Under the pieces are notes generated by a model. The model did not search any database. It saw only the letters and a program-made list of their open reading frames with translations, and had not been told where the DNA came from. A stretch of DNA of 64,000 nt from Anodontia alba (Eukaryota; Mollusca; Bivalvia; Lucinida; Lucinidae): contig OZ024828.1 in assembly GCA_964016985.1 (NCBI GenBank), positions 79,840,033-79,904,032 on the forward strand, written 5' to 3'. Shown here one piece after another: positions 33,196-44,777 of this stretch. How positions within the stretch are numbered: the stretch's first letter is position 1; the number at the start of each line of letters is the position of its first letter. A program made the position numbers and the translations under genes.

Positions 33196-33670
33196 ACATG
33201 TCAACATAATGACTTCAGAGTTTTCTCTTTGACAAATGATAGTAAGTCGACAAGCAGTCACATGCAAGCAATATCGATATGAGAAACATCTAAAACAGAG
33301 GCATGAACAGTACTGCACTTTGCATAACTGTTCATGCACATTATTAAAATTAAGCAGTTTTTTACGTGAATCTTGCTTTTAAACACCATTCATTTCAGAA
33401 TCCATTTAATGTCATCACAGCTGGTGCTTGATGCTATGTTGCGGCCGCAAAACGTCTCCCAGTATTTCATGTTAGTATAGTTTATATTTACTGATATATA
33501 GGAATCCATGAGCTCTTTTGGTTTACCTAGGGTTCGGAGGCTTTGACAGACCCAATGTAACGAAAGCTGTTATTAGCGTTTATTTAATGTGCTTCTTGTA
33601 TCCAAAGGTTCTTGTATCATCATTTTAGTCTGTTTAGTATCACTTTTACTATATTTTAGTCCTAAACCGC
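33196..33670. other. No gene recognised; repeat L in reverse at 33430-33490
   Basis: TTGCGGCCGCAAAACGTCTC is a partial reverse match of repeat L. Confidence 0.4.
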
Positions 33671-33848
33671 GTTTAAACAACGATGCATTTAAGTCGATGC
33701 AACGTCATGACATATATACATAATGTCCATTAACGTCGATGCAATATTATGACATTTATACAACTTCACATTAACGTCGATAAATGTTATGAAGTTGCAT
33801 CGTCGTTATTGTGACGTTGTATGAATGTCATGTGCCGGCTGGGGATCG
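33671..33848. repeat. MITE family H-like foldback
   Basis: Alternating GTCGATGCAACGTCATGACA-type arms and an end GTGCCGGCTGGG resemble family H. Confidence 0.5.
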
Positions 33849-34070
33849 TCTCGAATTTTCCAACAACCGTTTAAAAACACACACATTGTTATTTATGCTA
33901 TATAAAAAGAAACTAATGTTCCGTTAGGAGCGCTTAAAGAAAAGCGTTACATAATATATGTGTGGCTAAACAGCAGATTCTGTAGAAAATCTATTTTTAT
34001 TTTATTACGGTATTGCTTCAAAAAACACTTCTTGTTTCTTGTGTCAGACCACTTAATCAGACTATATATA

Positions 34071-34353
34071 CATTACGAAAACATGCCTATTCAAATACAC
34101 TGAAAATTTTACCACCAAAAAATGGCAATTTTTCACATAAAAAATTCTGATATTTTTCATATAAATTCTGCTCAAAACATAGATTGTGGGTACTCATTAG
34201 AACAGCCTCATCGAGGCGGTTCTAACGAGTACCCACAATCTATGTTTTTGAGCAGAAATAAGACAAATAATGTATACCCCTGTACACCCCAGTTTTACTA
34301 TATAAAAGTGGGGTTTAAGGGGGTCAAAATTATATAGGCATGTTTTCGTGATG
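34071..34353 (+). mobile_element. Pal-A element, full length
   Basis: Starts CATTACGAAAACATGCC and ends GGCATGTTTTCGTGATG. TATATA stands on both sides, within AT-rich target DNA, so it may be chance. Confidence 0.93.
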
Positions 34354-34910
34354 TATATATGTATGTTGTATATATGTTTGTATTGTTGTGTATGGGCCGG
34401 AGGCCAGAATCACGAATAAATTACTTACTATGAAAACAAAAACCGCTAAGTTAAAGTTCACTTTTCCTCAAAAATATATATAATTATTATCCAAGAAAGT
34501 TAAATAAATTGATATTTGGTAGTAATACAATCAAAAAATATGGTAGATGACAGCCTGTACAATTTCAGTTAGTCTCTAGTTCTTGAATTGGAACAAAAAA
34601 TAAAATGATTTTTTTTTATTGTATCTCTGAATTAATGTTGTCAACAATAATTCTGATATACGATAATAAAATCGTTTCATTTTTGATCCCGTTCATAAAC
34701 GAGACAAATTGTAATTTTACATGTGCCACAGTTAAAAAAATCTCTCTTGGATAATAAAATGTCTATTTTTGAGGAATATAGAGTCCTTAATCTCCCATCC
34801 CAGTTCTTGTTACTGCTGGCTTTTCCAAGGCGGTTCTTCTGTTGGAGTTCTTCTTTGTTTGTATGTGTGTAACTACATCTGTGTCGTTGTTTTTTTGTCA
34901 GTGTTTGTTT
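34354..34910. other. No gene recognised
   Basis: AT-rich, no feature supported. Confidence 0.35.
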
Positions 34911-35094
34911 TTAACCCTGCTCTTGCTGAACATGACAAGCCCTGTCTTAGCAAACAGTGTAGATCCAGATCAGTTGGCTTCTGTTTGTCATTAAATATGT
35001 GAATTTCTATCAAAAACCCGGATCAAATAATTTGATTGGCTGGAAATTAGAAGTGGGCGTGGCATCTTAATTTATTCAGCATGACAAGGGTTAA
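34911..35094. mobile_element. MITE family F, long form
   Basis: Inverted ends TTAACCCTGCTCTTGCTGAA and TTCAGCATGACAAGGGTTAA. The core holds AGCAAACAGTGTAGATCCAG. A partial relative lies at 45640-45722. Confidence 0.7.
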
Positions 35095-35097
35095 ATT

Positions 35098-35215
35098 ACT
35101 TCTTCTTTCGGTTCCTCGGGGAGTCTGCGCCCATGACAAAACACGGAAATTTCACGGAATCAAGAAAATCACTTTGTGATTGTGGCATTTTCTGGACATT
35201 CATATTTGTGTATTT
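35098..35215 (+). repeat. Retroelement 3' tail, short diverged piece
   Basis: TTTGTGATTGTGGCATTTTC then TGGACATTC matches the end of the tail family. Confidence 0.6.
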
Positions 35216-36289
35216 GTAAAAAGCCAACAAAAATGATAAAGTTGATCATTTTCATTCCTTTGGTAGATGGTGGCAGAGAAAACGAATAATTGTTATTGTC
35301 ACATTTACATTTATACACTTTACCACACTGCAAGCGTACACTTTGTTGAAATATGAGGTGATTATTATTTTCAAAATGGTTCATTTTGGTACCAAACATG
35401 TTTGAAACATTTTGCGGCTATTTTGCAACGAGATACATTTTTAATAGAAATAATTTTGTCATCTTAGCTGTTTGAACCATTTGGCAGTGTGTGTGAATCG
35501 CACAAAAACATACATACATTTTTTTTTTTCGTTTTTTTTTTTTTTTTTTTTTTTCAATTCTTTTTTTTGTTGCATACAATGGACCGCTCGTTTTTGTTTC
35601 TGCAATAATGGCACGTTTGGTGCTGTCTCCTTACATGCAAAAATATAAGTGAAGATACCCAGAAAAGTATTACATTCTTATGCGTTTCATTTATCGTTGA
35701 AAAACAGTTTCAAACATTAAGATCGAGGTAGGCATTGGGTGAGGACAAAAATATTGCTTATGATGTTAAGTCAATAGTATGCTTTAATTACTAACGTTGT
35801 AAAGATATCGCACGGTTATTTTCTTTATGTAACATGCCAGTTTCGTCTTCCGGTTATTCCGCATCTGACATTAACCAAATGCAAATACCGGGTATTAGGA
35901 AAAATAGTTCTTGTAGGTAGAAAACTACCAATCATTGTATGAGTAAACAATATAAATATAAGAATGAAATTCGATTTTTAACCTGCAGTGGCTGATGGAA
36001 AATAATGTTGTTATTTTAATGTCTTCAAAATGGCTTCACAGAAATTAAAATAGCCTAATGTTTTTCACCATCCAGTTCAGACATTTAAATAGATATCTGA
36101 GCTTCAATTCTTAAAATGAAAGACAATTAGCACATTGACCGACAATATCATTTACATCTTTTTACAATTACAGTTGTAATTAAACTGATGTTAAAATGAC
36201 TAACATCCTATCTGACTTGAACATAAAGTCTCTGAGCCGCGGCAAATGGAAATACAATGTCTCCGATTATACAAGTATACAAAAGTTAA
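35216..36289. other. No gene recognised; T-rich tract
   Basis: A T-rich tract lies at 35519-35571. The rest is AT-rich with no exon or repeat boundary seen. Confidence 0.4.
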
Positions 36290-36368
36290 AAAAAATGGAA
36301 AAAATAACAAAAAGACAACAACAACAACAACAACAACAAAAAAACAACAAAAAAACAAAAACAAAAAC

Positions 36369-36405
<37 letters not shown>

Positions 36406-36407
36406 AC

Positions 36408-36454
<47 letters not shown>

Positions 36455-36525
36455 AACAACAACAAATAAAAGAAACCAAAAAGAAACAAATAATAATAAT
36501 AATAATTATAATAATAATAATAATT
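36290..36525. repeat. Compound low-complexity block
   Basis: Consecutive (CAA)n, (CA)n, poly-A and (AAT)n tracts. Confidence 0.97.
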
Positions 36526-36665
36526 GTGAAAGGAAAATTTTTCCAATTCTGCTCTTTTAAAGTAGAACATTTTCAGAAGGAGGCTGATGTGCAGGAAACC
36601 AGATGGGAAGTCACAAAAATGTGCCCCCCACGCCCCCTTGTGAAAATAGCGGATTACCTTTAAGT
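36526..36665. repeat. MITE family E, right half
   Basis: TTTTAAAGTAGAACATTTTC then GTGCAGGAAACCAGATGGGA follow the usual order of family E. Confidence 0.6.
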
Positions 36666-36711
36666 AATCATCTGCATGGGCACCATTTCAGTATAGTCCA
36701 ATCAACTGTTA

Positions 36712-38050
36712 TGGTTATAGCCCCGCTTTGAAATATTGATTTGCCCTGTCCGACATCCGAAATTCCGTCACGTCTTGTAGTAAGGGGTTTGTTAACTCCT
36801 TTTACTTATTGATTTCAAACGTTGCAGATGTTTTCTACAGAGACTGAAGAGTCCGTTTAGTATTGCGATTACCTCGCTTGGGGAAGAGAGAGCTAATCTT
36901 AGTGCTTTTCGTACGTTTGTTCGGTTTGTGCTTGTTTAGATTTGTCGGTTTTCTCTTCCTCTTGGGGTCTGGGAAGGGCTGCGGTTTGTGATTGTGGCAC
37001 TCCCTGGACTTTCCTCTTACTTTTTTTGTTTTACATGCTTGTCTAAAGTAGTTTTTCTCACTTTTACCTCTTCTTTAGTCATGTTTTCACTAAAATGCCA
37101 TTATATTGTGTAGAGAGTAGGTACTTTGTGAAATCAACTTTGTACCAATTATTTTGAAATTTTCCATATGTTTTTTTTTGCATAGAATGAAAATATGAAT
37201 ATGATTTTTCTCTTCTTTTTTGATGATTTGTTTTCTTACGTTTACCTCTTTGTTAACTTTGTCATTGTTTTCACCAAAATGCTATTATATTGTGTAGGCA
37301 GAAAGTGCTTTGTGAAATCAACTCCTCTCACACCTTTGTACCAATTACTTTCAAACTTTGCATATGTTTCTGCATGGAGTGAAGATGTGCATATGTTTTT
37401 CTAGGCTTTTCAGATTATTTTTCGTACGTTTTCAGCTTTGTTAACTTAATTATTTTTTGGCTAAAATTCTATTATATTACATAGACAGTGGGTACTTTGC
37501 ATTGATTGTTTGAAAGTTTGCGGACGGTTGCTACCTGGTATGAAGATGTGCCTGTTTTGTTTTTGTAAATCTTTAACGATTTGTTCTTACATATTAAGAT
37601 ATTCAGACTGTTCATATTTAACCTAAAAAGCGATGGTCAAGTACAGACAGTGGATTCATTTTGAAAACAACCCCTCCTACAGCTTTGCATTGATCGTTTT
37701 GAAACTTAGCAGTCATCTCCTACATGAATGGAATTTATGCATGTGATGTCTGTACAAAAGTTTTCTTCTCACCTGGTTGGGCTGTTTTGACTTTGTCAAT
37801 TTTTAACCTGAAATTCTATGTTCAAATATAGATAGTTGGTACCTTGTGAAGTCAACTCCTCTTACAGCTTTGCCCCGATAATTTTTAAGGTTTTAGATAT
37901 ATCCTACATGGAATGAAAATGTGCATGTGCTTTTTGCTTAGTCTTTTATATTTTCGCACATTTTGGACATTTTTTGGCCTGAACTTTTTACACACTTTGT
38001 TTTGTCTTTCTCTTCCGATAGCGCTATAGCGGGGCTATAGTTAAATCCTC
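36712..38050. mobile_element. Element with inverted ends and a ~185-bp tandem-repeat core
   Basis: The ends GTTATAGCCCCGCT and AGCGGGGCTATAGTTAA are inverted repeats. The interior holds about five diverged units of 185-190 bp (landmark TACTTTGTGAAATCAACT at 37122, 37307, 37492, about 37652 and 37839). A retroelement tail is inserted at 36851-37030. Confidence 0.65.
36851..37030 (+). mobile_element. Retroelement 3' tail, 5'-truncated
   Basis: Starts GTCCGTTTAGTATTGCGATT and ends CTGGACTTTCCTCTTACTTT. Confidence 0.85.
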
Positions 38051-38099
38051 TGATAGCTCTTGTTTACACAAACTATTAGTAATCTATCTACATTTATAA

Positions 38100-38345
38100 A
38101 ATAACTGTTTTCTATATTTGTTCTGGTGTTTTTTGTTCATATTTTTTCGTATTTATCGTGTTATTGTTGTGTTCTAGCAAAGCAATTACTGTGGAGGAAA
38201 GAGGGAGCTGTTTGGTTTCTTTTCTTCAGTTTTACACATGTGTATTGTCTGTCATGGTTGTTTACCTCACACCTTGGTATCATTTGCTGGCTGTTTTCCG
38301 TGATAGTGTCTCTTCCTGTGCGTCTTCTATCCTATTTGGACTGTT
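38100..38345 (+). repeat. Diverged retroelement 3' tail
   Basis: GTTCTAGCAAAGCAATTACT, GAAAGAGGGAGCTGTTTGG and TCTTCCTGTGCGTCTTC keep the order of the tail family. Confidence 0.4.
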
Positions 38346-38589
38346 ATATTAATCAGCTATTTCCAAGTAAAAGAATAACGTAATTGTTCATTTATGATGT
38401 CATCAGAGCTAGGATTACAGTAATACCAGCGTGGCGTCCAATAAGATTACAACATTGAAAGAGCACTTAACTTACTTGGCGAGCTTCTGACTTTTAGAAG
38501 GAAAATATTATGAAATAAAGTTATCTGTTCAATTAATATTTGTCTTGTCTTTACAGGTGATACAAAGTTTGTTGAGAACCGCATAGTTT

Positions 38590-38665
38590 TTGTTTCCTTC
38601 ACACTAAGCCCCTTCTGAAATGAGACATACTCTAATAGTCCTTCTTGAGTAGACCCCTTTTCAAC
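38590..38665. repeat. MITE family E fragment
   Basis: TTCACACTAAGCCCCTTCTG and GAGTAGACCCCTTTTCA, 20 bases downstream of the receptor stop codon. Confidence 0.5.
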
Positions 38666-38684
38666 AACTAATAACCAATTAATT

Positions 38685-39420
38685 TTACCTCCTTAGTAGC
38701 AATTTTCTGAAGGTTCGCCTAAACTCTGGTGTACTGAAATTATATAAGAACGGGTTTACTGCAGAATTAATGTAGGTCATCCAGAACGTTATGGCATAAA
38801 CACCACGTGGTACACACGACGGACATAAAGCGCTAATATCAAAAACAACATGAAACGGAATCCAACAAACCGCATAGCCCATAACTACATATGACAGAGT
38901 AATGAATATCGCCCTATCTCGTTTATGCCTATGTACCTTGCTGGGTTTAGGGTTTGAAATAGTTTCATCGCTTGGTTTACTCAGCTGCTTTGAAATAGGC
39001 ATTTCTAAACAATCGCTTCTTATAACAGCTTTCAATTGGTTTTCCTGCGAACCGCAGGCTTCCGGTGATAAAGGTTGTACCTGAGAAATTTCGCTAGCAA
39101 CAAACATGGACGTATTGTATGCACCAAAGTGTTTACTTTGAACACAGAAAGAGTCAAGCTCATTTTCAAGTACAGACACTTCGACTTTTTGTGATTTTCC
39201 TCTACTTTCTGATGCCATTACTCGCCCACGATTGTGCATGAAAATGAACACCTTGAGATAACAAAACAACATCACAAAACATGAACCATGATGTCCTATA
39301 ATTGCGACAACCACGACAAATTCTTTGTTCAGAGATGGTTCCCAAATGCACTCTCCTGGCTTTGCGTTGCGTAGGCGATCATTAATACACGCTGGTAACC
39401 ATAGTATGAGCATTAGCACC
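38685..39420 (-). CDS. Receptor gene A, second coding exon (TM4 to C-terminus)
   Basis: This is the C-terminal part of an aminergic-type class-A receptor that would signal through a G protein at the plasma membrane. The acceptor TATGTTTCAG ends at 39421. The first base G completes the Trp codon begun by exon 1 at 54839, and the frame continues VLMLILWLPAC. The extracellular loop 2 Cys (ECIW) would pair with C3.25. TM5 lacks the usual Pro at 5.50 (Ser by my count, next to a His-His pair). Intracellular loop 3 has about 100 residues with basic ends. TM6 has CWIPF, and TM7 has W7.40, Y7.43 and NPFLY. Helix 8 (FRRTFRKLLLRR) runs straight to a TAA stop. Ser at 5.42/5.46 is absent, which argues against a catecholamine receptor. 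Muscarinic or histamine-H3-like ancestry is my best guess. Ligand unknown. Confidence 0.93.
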
Positions 39421-39483
39421 CTGAAACATATGGAAATAAAACCTCGTTCTTTAAAACTGTTGGAAGCAAAAACAGAAAAAGAG

Positions 39484-39765
39484 CATTACGAAAACACGCC
39501 CATTCAAATATATTGAAAATTTTACAATCAAAAAATGAAAATTTTCAGATAGAAAAACAACAACTGATATTTGTCGTATTTCTGCTCAAAATATAGATTG
39601 TGGGTACCCGTTAGAACCGCCTCAGCGAGGCGGTTCTACCGAGTACCCACAATCTATGTTTTTAGCAAAATAAGAAAAATAAGGTATACCCCTGTAAACC
39701 CCAGTTTTACTATATAAAAATGGGGTTTAAGGGGGTCAAAATCATATAGGCGTGTTTTCGTGATG
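39484..39765 (+). mobile_element. Pal-A element, full length, 60 bp from the splice acceptor
   Basis: Starts CATTACGAAAACACGCC and ends GGCGTGTTTTCGTGATG. The palindrome is nearly perfect (GAACCGCCTCAGCGAGGCGG). Confidence 0.93.
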
Positions 39766-39889
39766 GTATGGTGTGAATGTGGATGGTAAACAGAGGGGAT
39801 AGTACGAGCCGCACCGTCAGAAAAGGCACATTCAGAGAATTTGAGCAATCTCGTCAGAATCTTCATTTTGCACATTCTGGATAGCCAAA

Positions 39890-40147
39890 CATTACGAAAA
39901 CACACCTATTCAAATATATTGAAAAATTTACATCCAAAAAAGGAAAATTTACAAATAAAAAAAATCTGATATTTTTCATATTTCTGCTCAAAACACAGAT
40001 TGTCGGTACTCGTTAGAACCGCATCTGCGAGGCGGATCTAACGAGTACCAACAATCTATGTTTTTTTAGCAAAATAAGAAAAATAATGTTTACTATATAA
40101 AAGTGGGGTTTAAGGGGTCAAAATTGTATAGGCGTGTTTTCGTGATG
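39890..40147 (+). mobile_element. Pal-A element, near full length
   Basis: Starts CATTACGAAAACACACC and ends GGCGTGTTTTCGTGATG. The segment with the CCCCTGTAAACCCCAG hairpin arm is deleted on the right side. Confidence 0.9.
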
Positions 40148-40179
40148 GATGCAAAGTTTCTTTATGACGACAACGAAGA

Positions 40180-40252
40180 CTCTGACCAGACTGCGCGGAT
40201 GCGATGGCTGATTTGAGTCTTCATTGGGCGCACATGTTCTCACGTAGAGACT
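40180..40252. repeat. MITE family G, partial
   Basis: GAAGACTCTGACCAGACTGC at the left and TTTGAGTCTTCATTGGGCGC at the right. Confidence 0.65.
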
Positions 40253-40470
40253 CAAATGATAAATAACTGTTCTGGTACTTTGCACAACTTACTGAAAGAT
40301 GACAGTTTGTATTTTTATACTTTAAAGTGCGTTTTACCCATGTTAATTTGCCTTTTAGACAGCTAAAGTAGCTTTTCGTATATACTCTATTTGGACTTAC
40401 AATAATTATACTTACAATTTGAACAAATTCATTTTCTATCTGTTGATGCTACTGTAACTATTGGATGAGT

Positions 40471-40542
40471 GGCAAACATTGCAGCCCTTGATCAGAAGCC
40501 GCGTGATGGGGCGACGTCTGATTTGGAACTTCACTATTAACT
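40471..40542. repeat. MITE family F, decayed copy
   Basis: GGCAAACATTGCAGCCCTTG then GATCAGAAGCCGCG. Confidence 0.6.
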
Positions 40543-40555
40543 CACTATTAACTAT

Positions 40556-40855
40556 TAACCGTTCTAAGGCGGTGGTCCCTGTGTTAGTCTTACTCCTTGT
40601 TGCTTTGTGGTTTATTCTACGAGGCGATTTGTTGTATGTCTTTCCGTGTGTCATTTTGTTCTTGTGTTTTTCAGTCCTTTTAGTATTGCGATTACCTCGC
40701 TTGGGGAAGAGAGAACTAATCTTAGTGCATTTCGTACGTTTGTTCGGTTTGTGCTTGTTTAGATTTGTCGGTTTCCTCTTCCTCTTGGGGTCTGGGAAGG
40801 GCTGCGGTTTGTGATTGTGGCACTCCCTGGACTTTCCTCTTACTTTTTTTTCAGA
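40556..40855 (+). mobile_element. Retroelement 3' tail, 5'-truncated
   Basis: Starts ACCGTTCTAAGGCGGTGGTC and ends CTGGACTTTCCTCTTACTTT. Confidence 0.88.
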
Positions 40856-41191
40856 TCTGTGTCCGACTACTTAGGATAAATATGGTAATAAAATCAGCAA
40901 TGAGACATTGTTCTGATTATTATGTTTACCTGATACCTAATTAAGCAACGAAGAGCAGTATGCATGAATAACTGTTTAGTTCAACGAAAAAACGAACTCA
41001 TTAAGGCGTCACTTCCTTTCAGACCATGAGAACTTATGTATTTTAGACACAAATGTACTAATTAACGGTTAGTGTGAAAGAGGCAATTGTCCTAATAAAT
41101 AGTACAGAAATTGTCCAGGAAGAGCCACGATCACAGAAAGGACCCAAAGTTTCTATATGTTGACAGTGAAGACTGATCACATTGGTCATAT
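40856..41191. other. No gene recognised; tail fragment
   Basis: The minus strand of 41106-41140 shows TGTGATCGTGGCTCTTCCTG, a small piece of the retroelement tail. Confidence 0.4.
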
Positions 41192-41290
41192 CCCAGCTAG
41201 CATTCTCTATAAATCTATAGCGGTCCGTTATCAGCTACCCTGACGGGCCGATAACGGCCCGCTATAGATTTATGTAGAATGCTCACTGGG
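41192..41290. mobile_element. Pal-C foldback MITE
   Basis: Ends CCCAGCTAGCATTCTCTATA and its inverted partner ending TCACTGGG. The flanking bases GATAT..ATATG may be a short target duplication. Confidence 0.8.
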
Positions 41291-41754
41291 ATATGCATTT
41301 TCTTGATTTTGCCATGCGGTGGCTCATGTATGCATTGTTGCCTCTAGTATCAAAGTGATGGCACCATTTTGGTCCCTAACTATTGTTAAAGGTCCATTAA
41401 TTATTTTAAGGGATTCTATTACGTTAAATATTAACAACACTACATAGGTTTGAGAGTCATCAAGGCCCCTTATCTCATCCATGATTTTAAATGGAGCCTC
41501 CCCCTCCCCACTACCCACCCCACCACCAATCCCCGCAAGATACAACAGTGTATATAGGCATGGCGGATATATTGATGACATGATTACAAGTCCTGTATCA
41601 TTTTAACAAATATTTTTCCCCACCCAATAGGTTTGAGGTTTTATATAAAATTAGGGTTATTTTGACCCAGAGGTTTCTGAGATTTTTCGAAGAGTGTAGA
41701 CTACGGAGCCTGCTTATACTATAAGTACCTATAAGCCTAAATACTTTAGGGTGA
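41291..41754. other. No gene recognised
   Basis: A C-rich patch at 41497-41530. No exon or repeat family seen. Confidence 0.35.
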
Positions 41755-41819
41755 AAAAAAAACAAACAAAAAAAACAAAAACAAAAAAAAACAAAAAAAA
41801 CAACAAATAAAAAAACAAA

Positions 41820-41857
<38 letters not shown>

Positions 41858-41890
41858 AAAAAAAAAAAAAGAAAAAAAAAAAAAAAGAAA
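41755..41890. repeat. A-rich low-complexity tract
   Basis: A-runs with isolated C and G. Confidence 0.95.
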
Positions 41891-42085
41891 AGGCTTGGTT
41901 CACGAATGGCAAAAATCTGCATTGTTTAATATATTGATGGAAACTCTTATAAATATAAGCAGCGTGGGACATCTCCAAAACAACATCAGTTACTTTGAAA
42001 ACTTACTGTTATGGTTGTTATGGTTGCTATGGCAAAAATAAATCACTACAAGTTGTACTGTAAAAGTGTTTGTTTTTAATCAATT

Positions 42086-42719
42086 TCGTTGATGGCTATG
42101 CTTCACTCTTTAATTGCACGACGGCGGTTCGGGCCTCAGACTCAATGACGGCCTCTTCGTAAAACTTTAACCAGTGGGTTTGGGCTTGACGATATGTCTT
42201 TGGCTTGGCCCGCCGTGGTTCAACTGTTTTCATTTACTCTGGCATACAGTAGAATTAGCCATGAGTACTCGTCTTTGTTTATTATAGTGATTAATTTGAT
42301 TTTTATGTTTTCGCTTTGATGCATTGACTGAGTTGGGAGCCTTTATGCGAACCGAATTTTTATGTATTTATGTATTGAGAGTAGCATCGGGACCCAGGGT
42401 GAAGTTAGCTAGCTGTAAAAGTGCTTTAAACCCCCCGGTGGTTTGCTCTACCGACCGTTCTAAGGCGGTGGTTGCTTTGTGGTTTATTCTACGAGGCGAT
42501 TTGTTGTATGTCTTTCCGTGTGTCATTTTGTTCTTGTGTGTTTTCAGTCCTTTCAGTATTGCGATTACCTCGCTTGGGGAAGAGAGAGCTAATCTTTGTG
42601 CTTTTCGTACGTTTGATCGGTTTGTGCTTGTTTAGATTTGTCGGTTTCCTCTTCCTCTTGGGGTCTGGGAAGGGCTGCGGTTTGATTGTGGCACTCCCTG
42701 GACTTTTTCTCTTACCTTT
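42086..42719 (+). mobile_element. Retroelement 3' end, 5'-truncated
   Basis: Begins within the last codons of the RT protein (GATGGCTATGCTTCACTC, ...RASDSMTASS, stop) and runs through the complete 3' tail to CTGGACTTTTTCTCTTACC. Very close to 5473-6246 apart from an internal loss near 42470. Confidence 0.88.
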
Positions 42720-42774
42720 TATGTAAACAAACATGTTTCCTTAATCGAAATTATATGTGGCATATTTATAAGAA

Positions 42775-42848
42775 AGTCACCTTTAAGATTCAAACTATGG
42801 TCCCTTCGTCTGAGAGGAGAAGTACCTTGCCACTGCACTACAAGGAAC
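42775..42848 (-). repeat. tRNA-derived SINE-like relic
   Basis: Minus strand: TAGTGCAGTGG fits box A. AGTTTGAATCT, about 37 bases later, resembles box B (GGTTCGAATCC). CTTGTAG..CAAGG suggests a weak stem. Confidence 0.5.
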
Positions 42849-42923
42849 AGAAATAACTGACCAAAATTAAAATATTAATAGGAAAGAAATTTAAATGCAG
42901 TTTGAAATAAGTAGTTTTTTCTC

Positions 42924-42945
42924 GAATAGGCATGTTTTCGTAATG
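42924..42945 (-). repeat. Pal-A terminal fragment
   Basis: GAATAGGCATGTTTTCGTAA plus TG only. Confidence 0.7.
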
Positions 42946-43479
42946 TTTATAAATTCACAGCTTCGTCGTTAACAGACATTAGATGCCAAAGGTTGCTCAA
43001 CATCTGCATCGCAGCAATATATTTAAATGAAGTCTGTTTTATTTCCTATAAAAACCCAAACTTAAAGGTCAATAAGGTCAATCTGCGACAGCATAGCTTA
43101 GTCGGGAGCCTGTGCACATGATTTTTTTAGGTGGAAAATTCGTGATAAATTAAGCTGTTTTGGGAAAATTTGAATGTTTTTAACTTAAAAAAAAATCAGA
43201 AAAAGCAAACAAATTTCCCACTCACTTTGAATCGGGATTATTAAAAGGTCATTATGCTGGCGAATCAGTGTTGAAAACTCACTGGTAATCTTTACTGTTA
43301 TCACGGCAAATCGGTCAATCTACTTATTTAGTAATATAGATATCATAGATTCATATTTCGAATACATTTGCCTATAGATTACATCGTCGGCTTATTTAAC
43401 ACTAAAAGCGCTTAGCAAATTGGTAGAAAATGACATTCTAAAATTGGTTTAATTATTTTTAGAGAAAATATGCCGATAT
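42946..43479. other. No gene recognised
   Basis: AT-rich intron sequence. Confidence 0.35.
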
Positions 43480-43600
43480 TTTGTGTGAATTGTCTGCTAG
43501 ACAGATGATTCACATGAAATGTCAAGCCTTATTTTATCTGTAAACATTGAAAACATTTCAAGTGTCGTCTGCTGTAATTTTGTTAGTACTTTAAATTTGT
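43480..43600. repeat. Dispersed repeat M
   Basis: GATTCACATGAAATGTCAAG followed by AAGTGTCGTCTGCTG, as at 8490 and 9430. Confidence 0.5.
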
Positions 43601-43802
43601 GAGCAGATCATACTGTACTTAGAGCAAAATATAATTACAGATAGCATACAATAAAACCATCAATTTCACAATGATAAACAGATGTGTCTTCTCCTCGCCC
43701 CTCAGGGTACTTTCCGTACATACAGACTTTACATACTCCAGATGTACGTACTTTGTGCTAATTGAAACTTCCAAAACATTTGGTTCCTTACAATTATTCT
43801 TA

Positions 43803-43860
43803 GAAGGGCTGCGGTTTGTGATTGTGGCATTCCGTGGACTTTACTCTTACCATTTTTTGG
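43803..43860 (+). mobile_element. Retroelement 3' tail, shortest truncated copy
   Basis: Only the last ~58 bases remain: AGAAGGGCTGCGGTTTGTGA to TGGACTTTACTCTTACC plus T-run. Confidence 0.75.
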
Positions 43861-43944
43861 ACAGAAGGTGTTACCTCGCTTAAGAGTTAAACAGTAATTA
43901 TACAAGACCATTGTATTTTAAAAAAATACTGTAAGAAACATAAT

Positions 43945-44012
43945 GTTTAAATATTTGTTAGAGTCACATCGGTGAGGTGACTCTAGCAAATAACCCAAAC
44001 ATATATTAGACC
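43945..44012. repeat. Palindrome related to the Pal-A/Pal-B core
   Basis: AAATATTTGTTAGAGTCACA and its complement GTGACTCTAGCAAATA meet around TCGGTGAGG. GTTAGAGTCACATC parallels GTTAGAATCGCCTC. Confidence 0.65.
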
Positions 44013-44261
44013 ATTTTTACATATCATATCGGCTCAAAAGTCATATTATATTTTATCTTTAACGTTACAGCGACGAAATTGTGACAAAGTTTCTCTAGAC
44101 ATTAGCTACCTTCCATGTCAGTTAACGTTCATATAATTATACTTAAATTTGTGTCTTTTAAATGTATTACAGTTTTACAATCTACATCTAAGTAAAGGCA
44201 AGCAATTTAAAACGTTTTGGCCAACATTTTAGGAGGCACAGCAATACACATTTCAATCTTA

Positions 44262-44475
44262 AAGAAAGTTCAACTTATTTAAAGAGAAATGATACACTCA
44301 GAAATTGTTTTGCCTTAATTTTGAAAAAGGCTCTCTATAAAATTTCATAGCAGACCTCTTTTCAGAAGGGCTTTTGCATGCAGCAAGCAAACAGAAGGTC
44401 ACAATAATTGTTTCCGTTTCTAAAATGGCGTGAAAACATACCAAGTGTATCCAGACCCCCTAAAGTGATTGGATA
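44262..44475. repeat. MITE family E copy
   Basis: AAAGAGAAATGATACACTCA at the left, AGACCTCTTTTCAGAAGGG in the middle, ACCAAGTGTATCCAGA at the right. Confidence 0.65.
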
Positions 44476-44541
44476 CACTTCTCAGCGGCCACACCATGTT
44501 TGAAATACCGTTGATTTAATAAAAAAAAAAAATACATCAGA

Positions 44542-44765
44542 GCCCAGTTGTTCAAAGCGTCTTTAGCTTAACGAAATCGTTAAGGGTCATTTCGTTAACT
44601 GTTTTAGCAGATTCAATATAGAATATTCTGATATTTTTTTGCTGAAAAAATGTGAAAAGCTACTCACATTTTTTCAGCAAAAAATTTCAGCATATTTGCG
44701 TATCACTTGATGTAAATTTTAACGAATCGTTAACTAACGACATCGTTAGCTTTGAACAACTGGGC
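44542..44765. mobile_element. MITE family D, full length
   Basis: Ends GCCCAGTTGTTCAAAGCG and AGCTTTGAACAACTGGGC. The internal hairpin GCTGAAAAAATGTG / CACATTTTTTCAGC is intact. Confidence 0.92.
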
Positions 44766-44777
44766 CCAGTTCTACTC

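Noticed and set aside
34065..34359. TATATA target duplication around Pal-A
   Set aside because: The site is AT-rich and other Pal-A copies lack it. The two readable empty sites show no duplication.
36290..36525. Origin or regulatory region suggested by simple repeats
   Set aside because: Compound microsatellite only. Nothing else supports a function.
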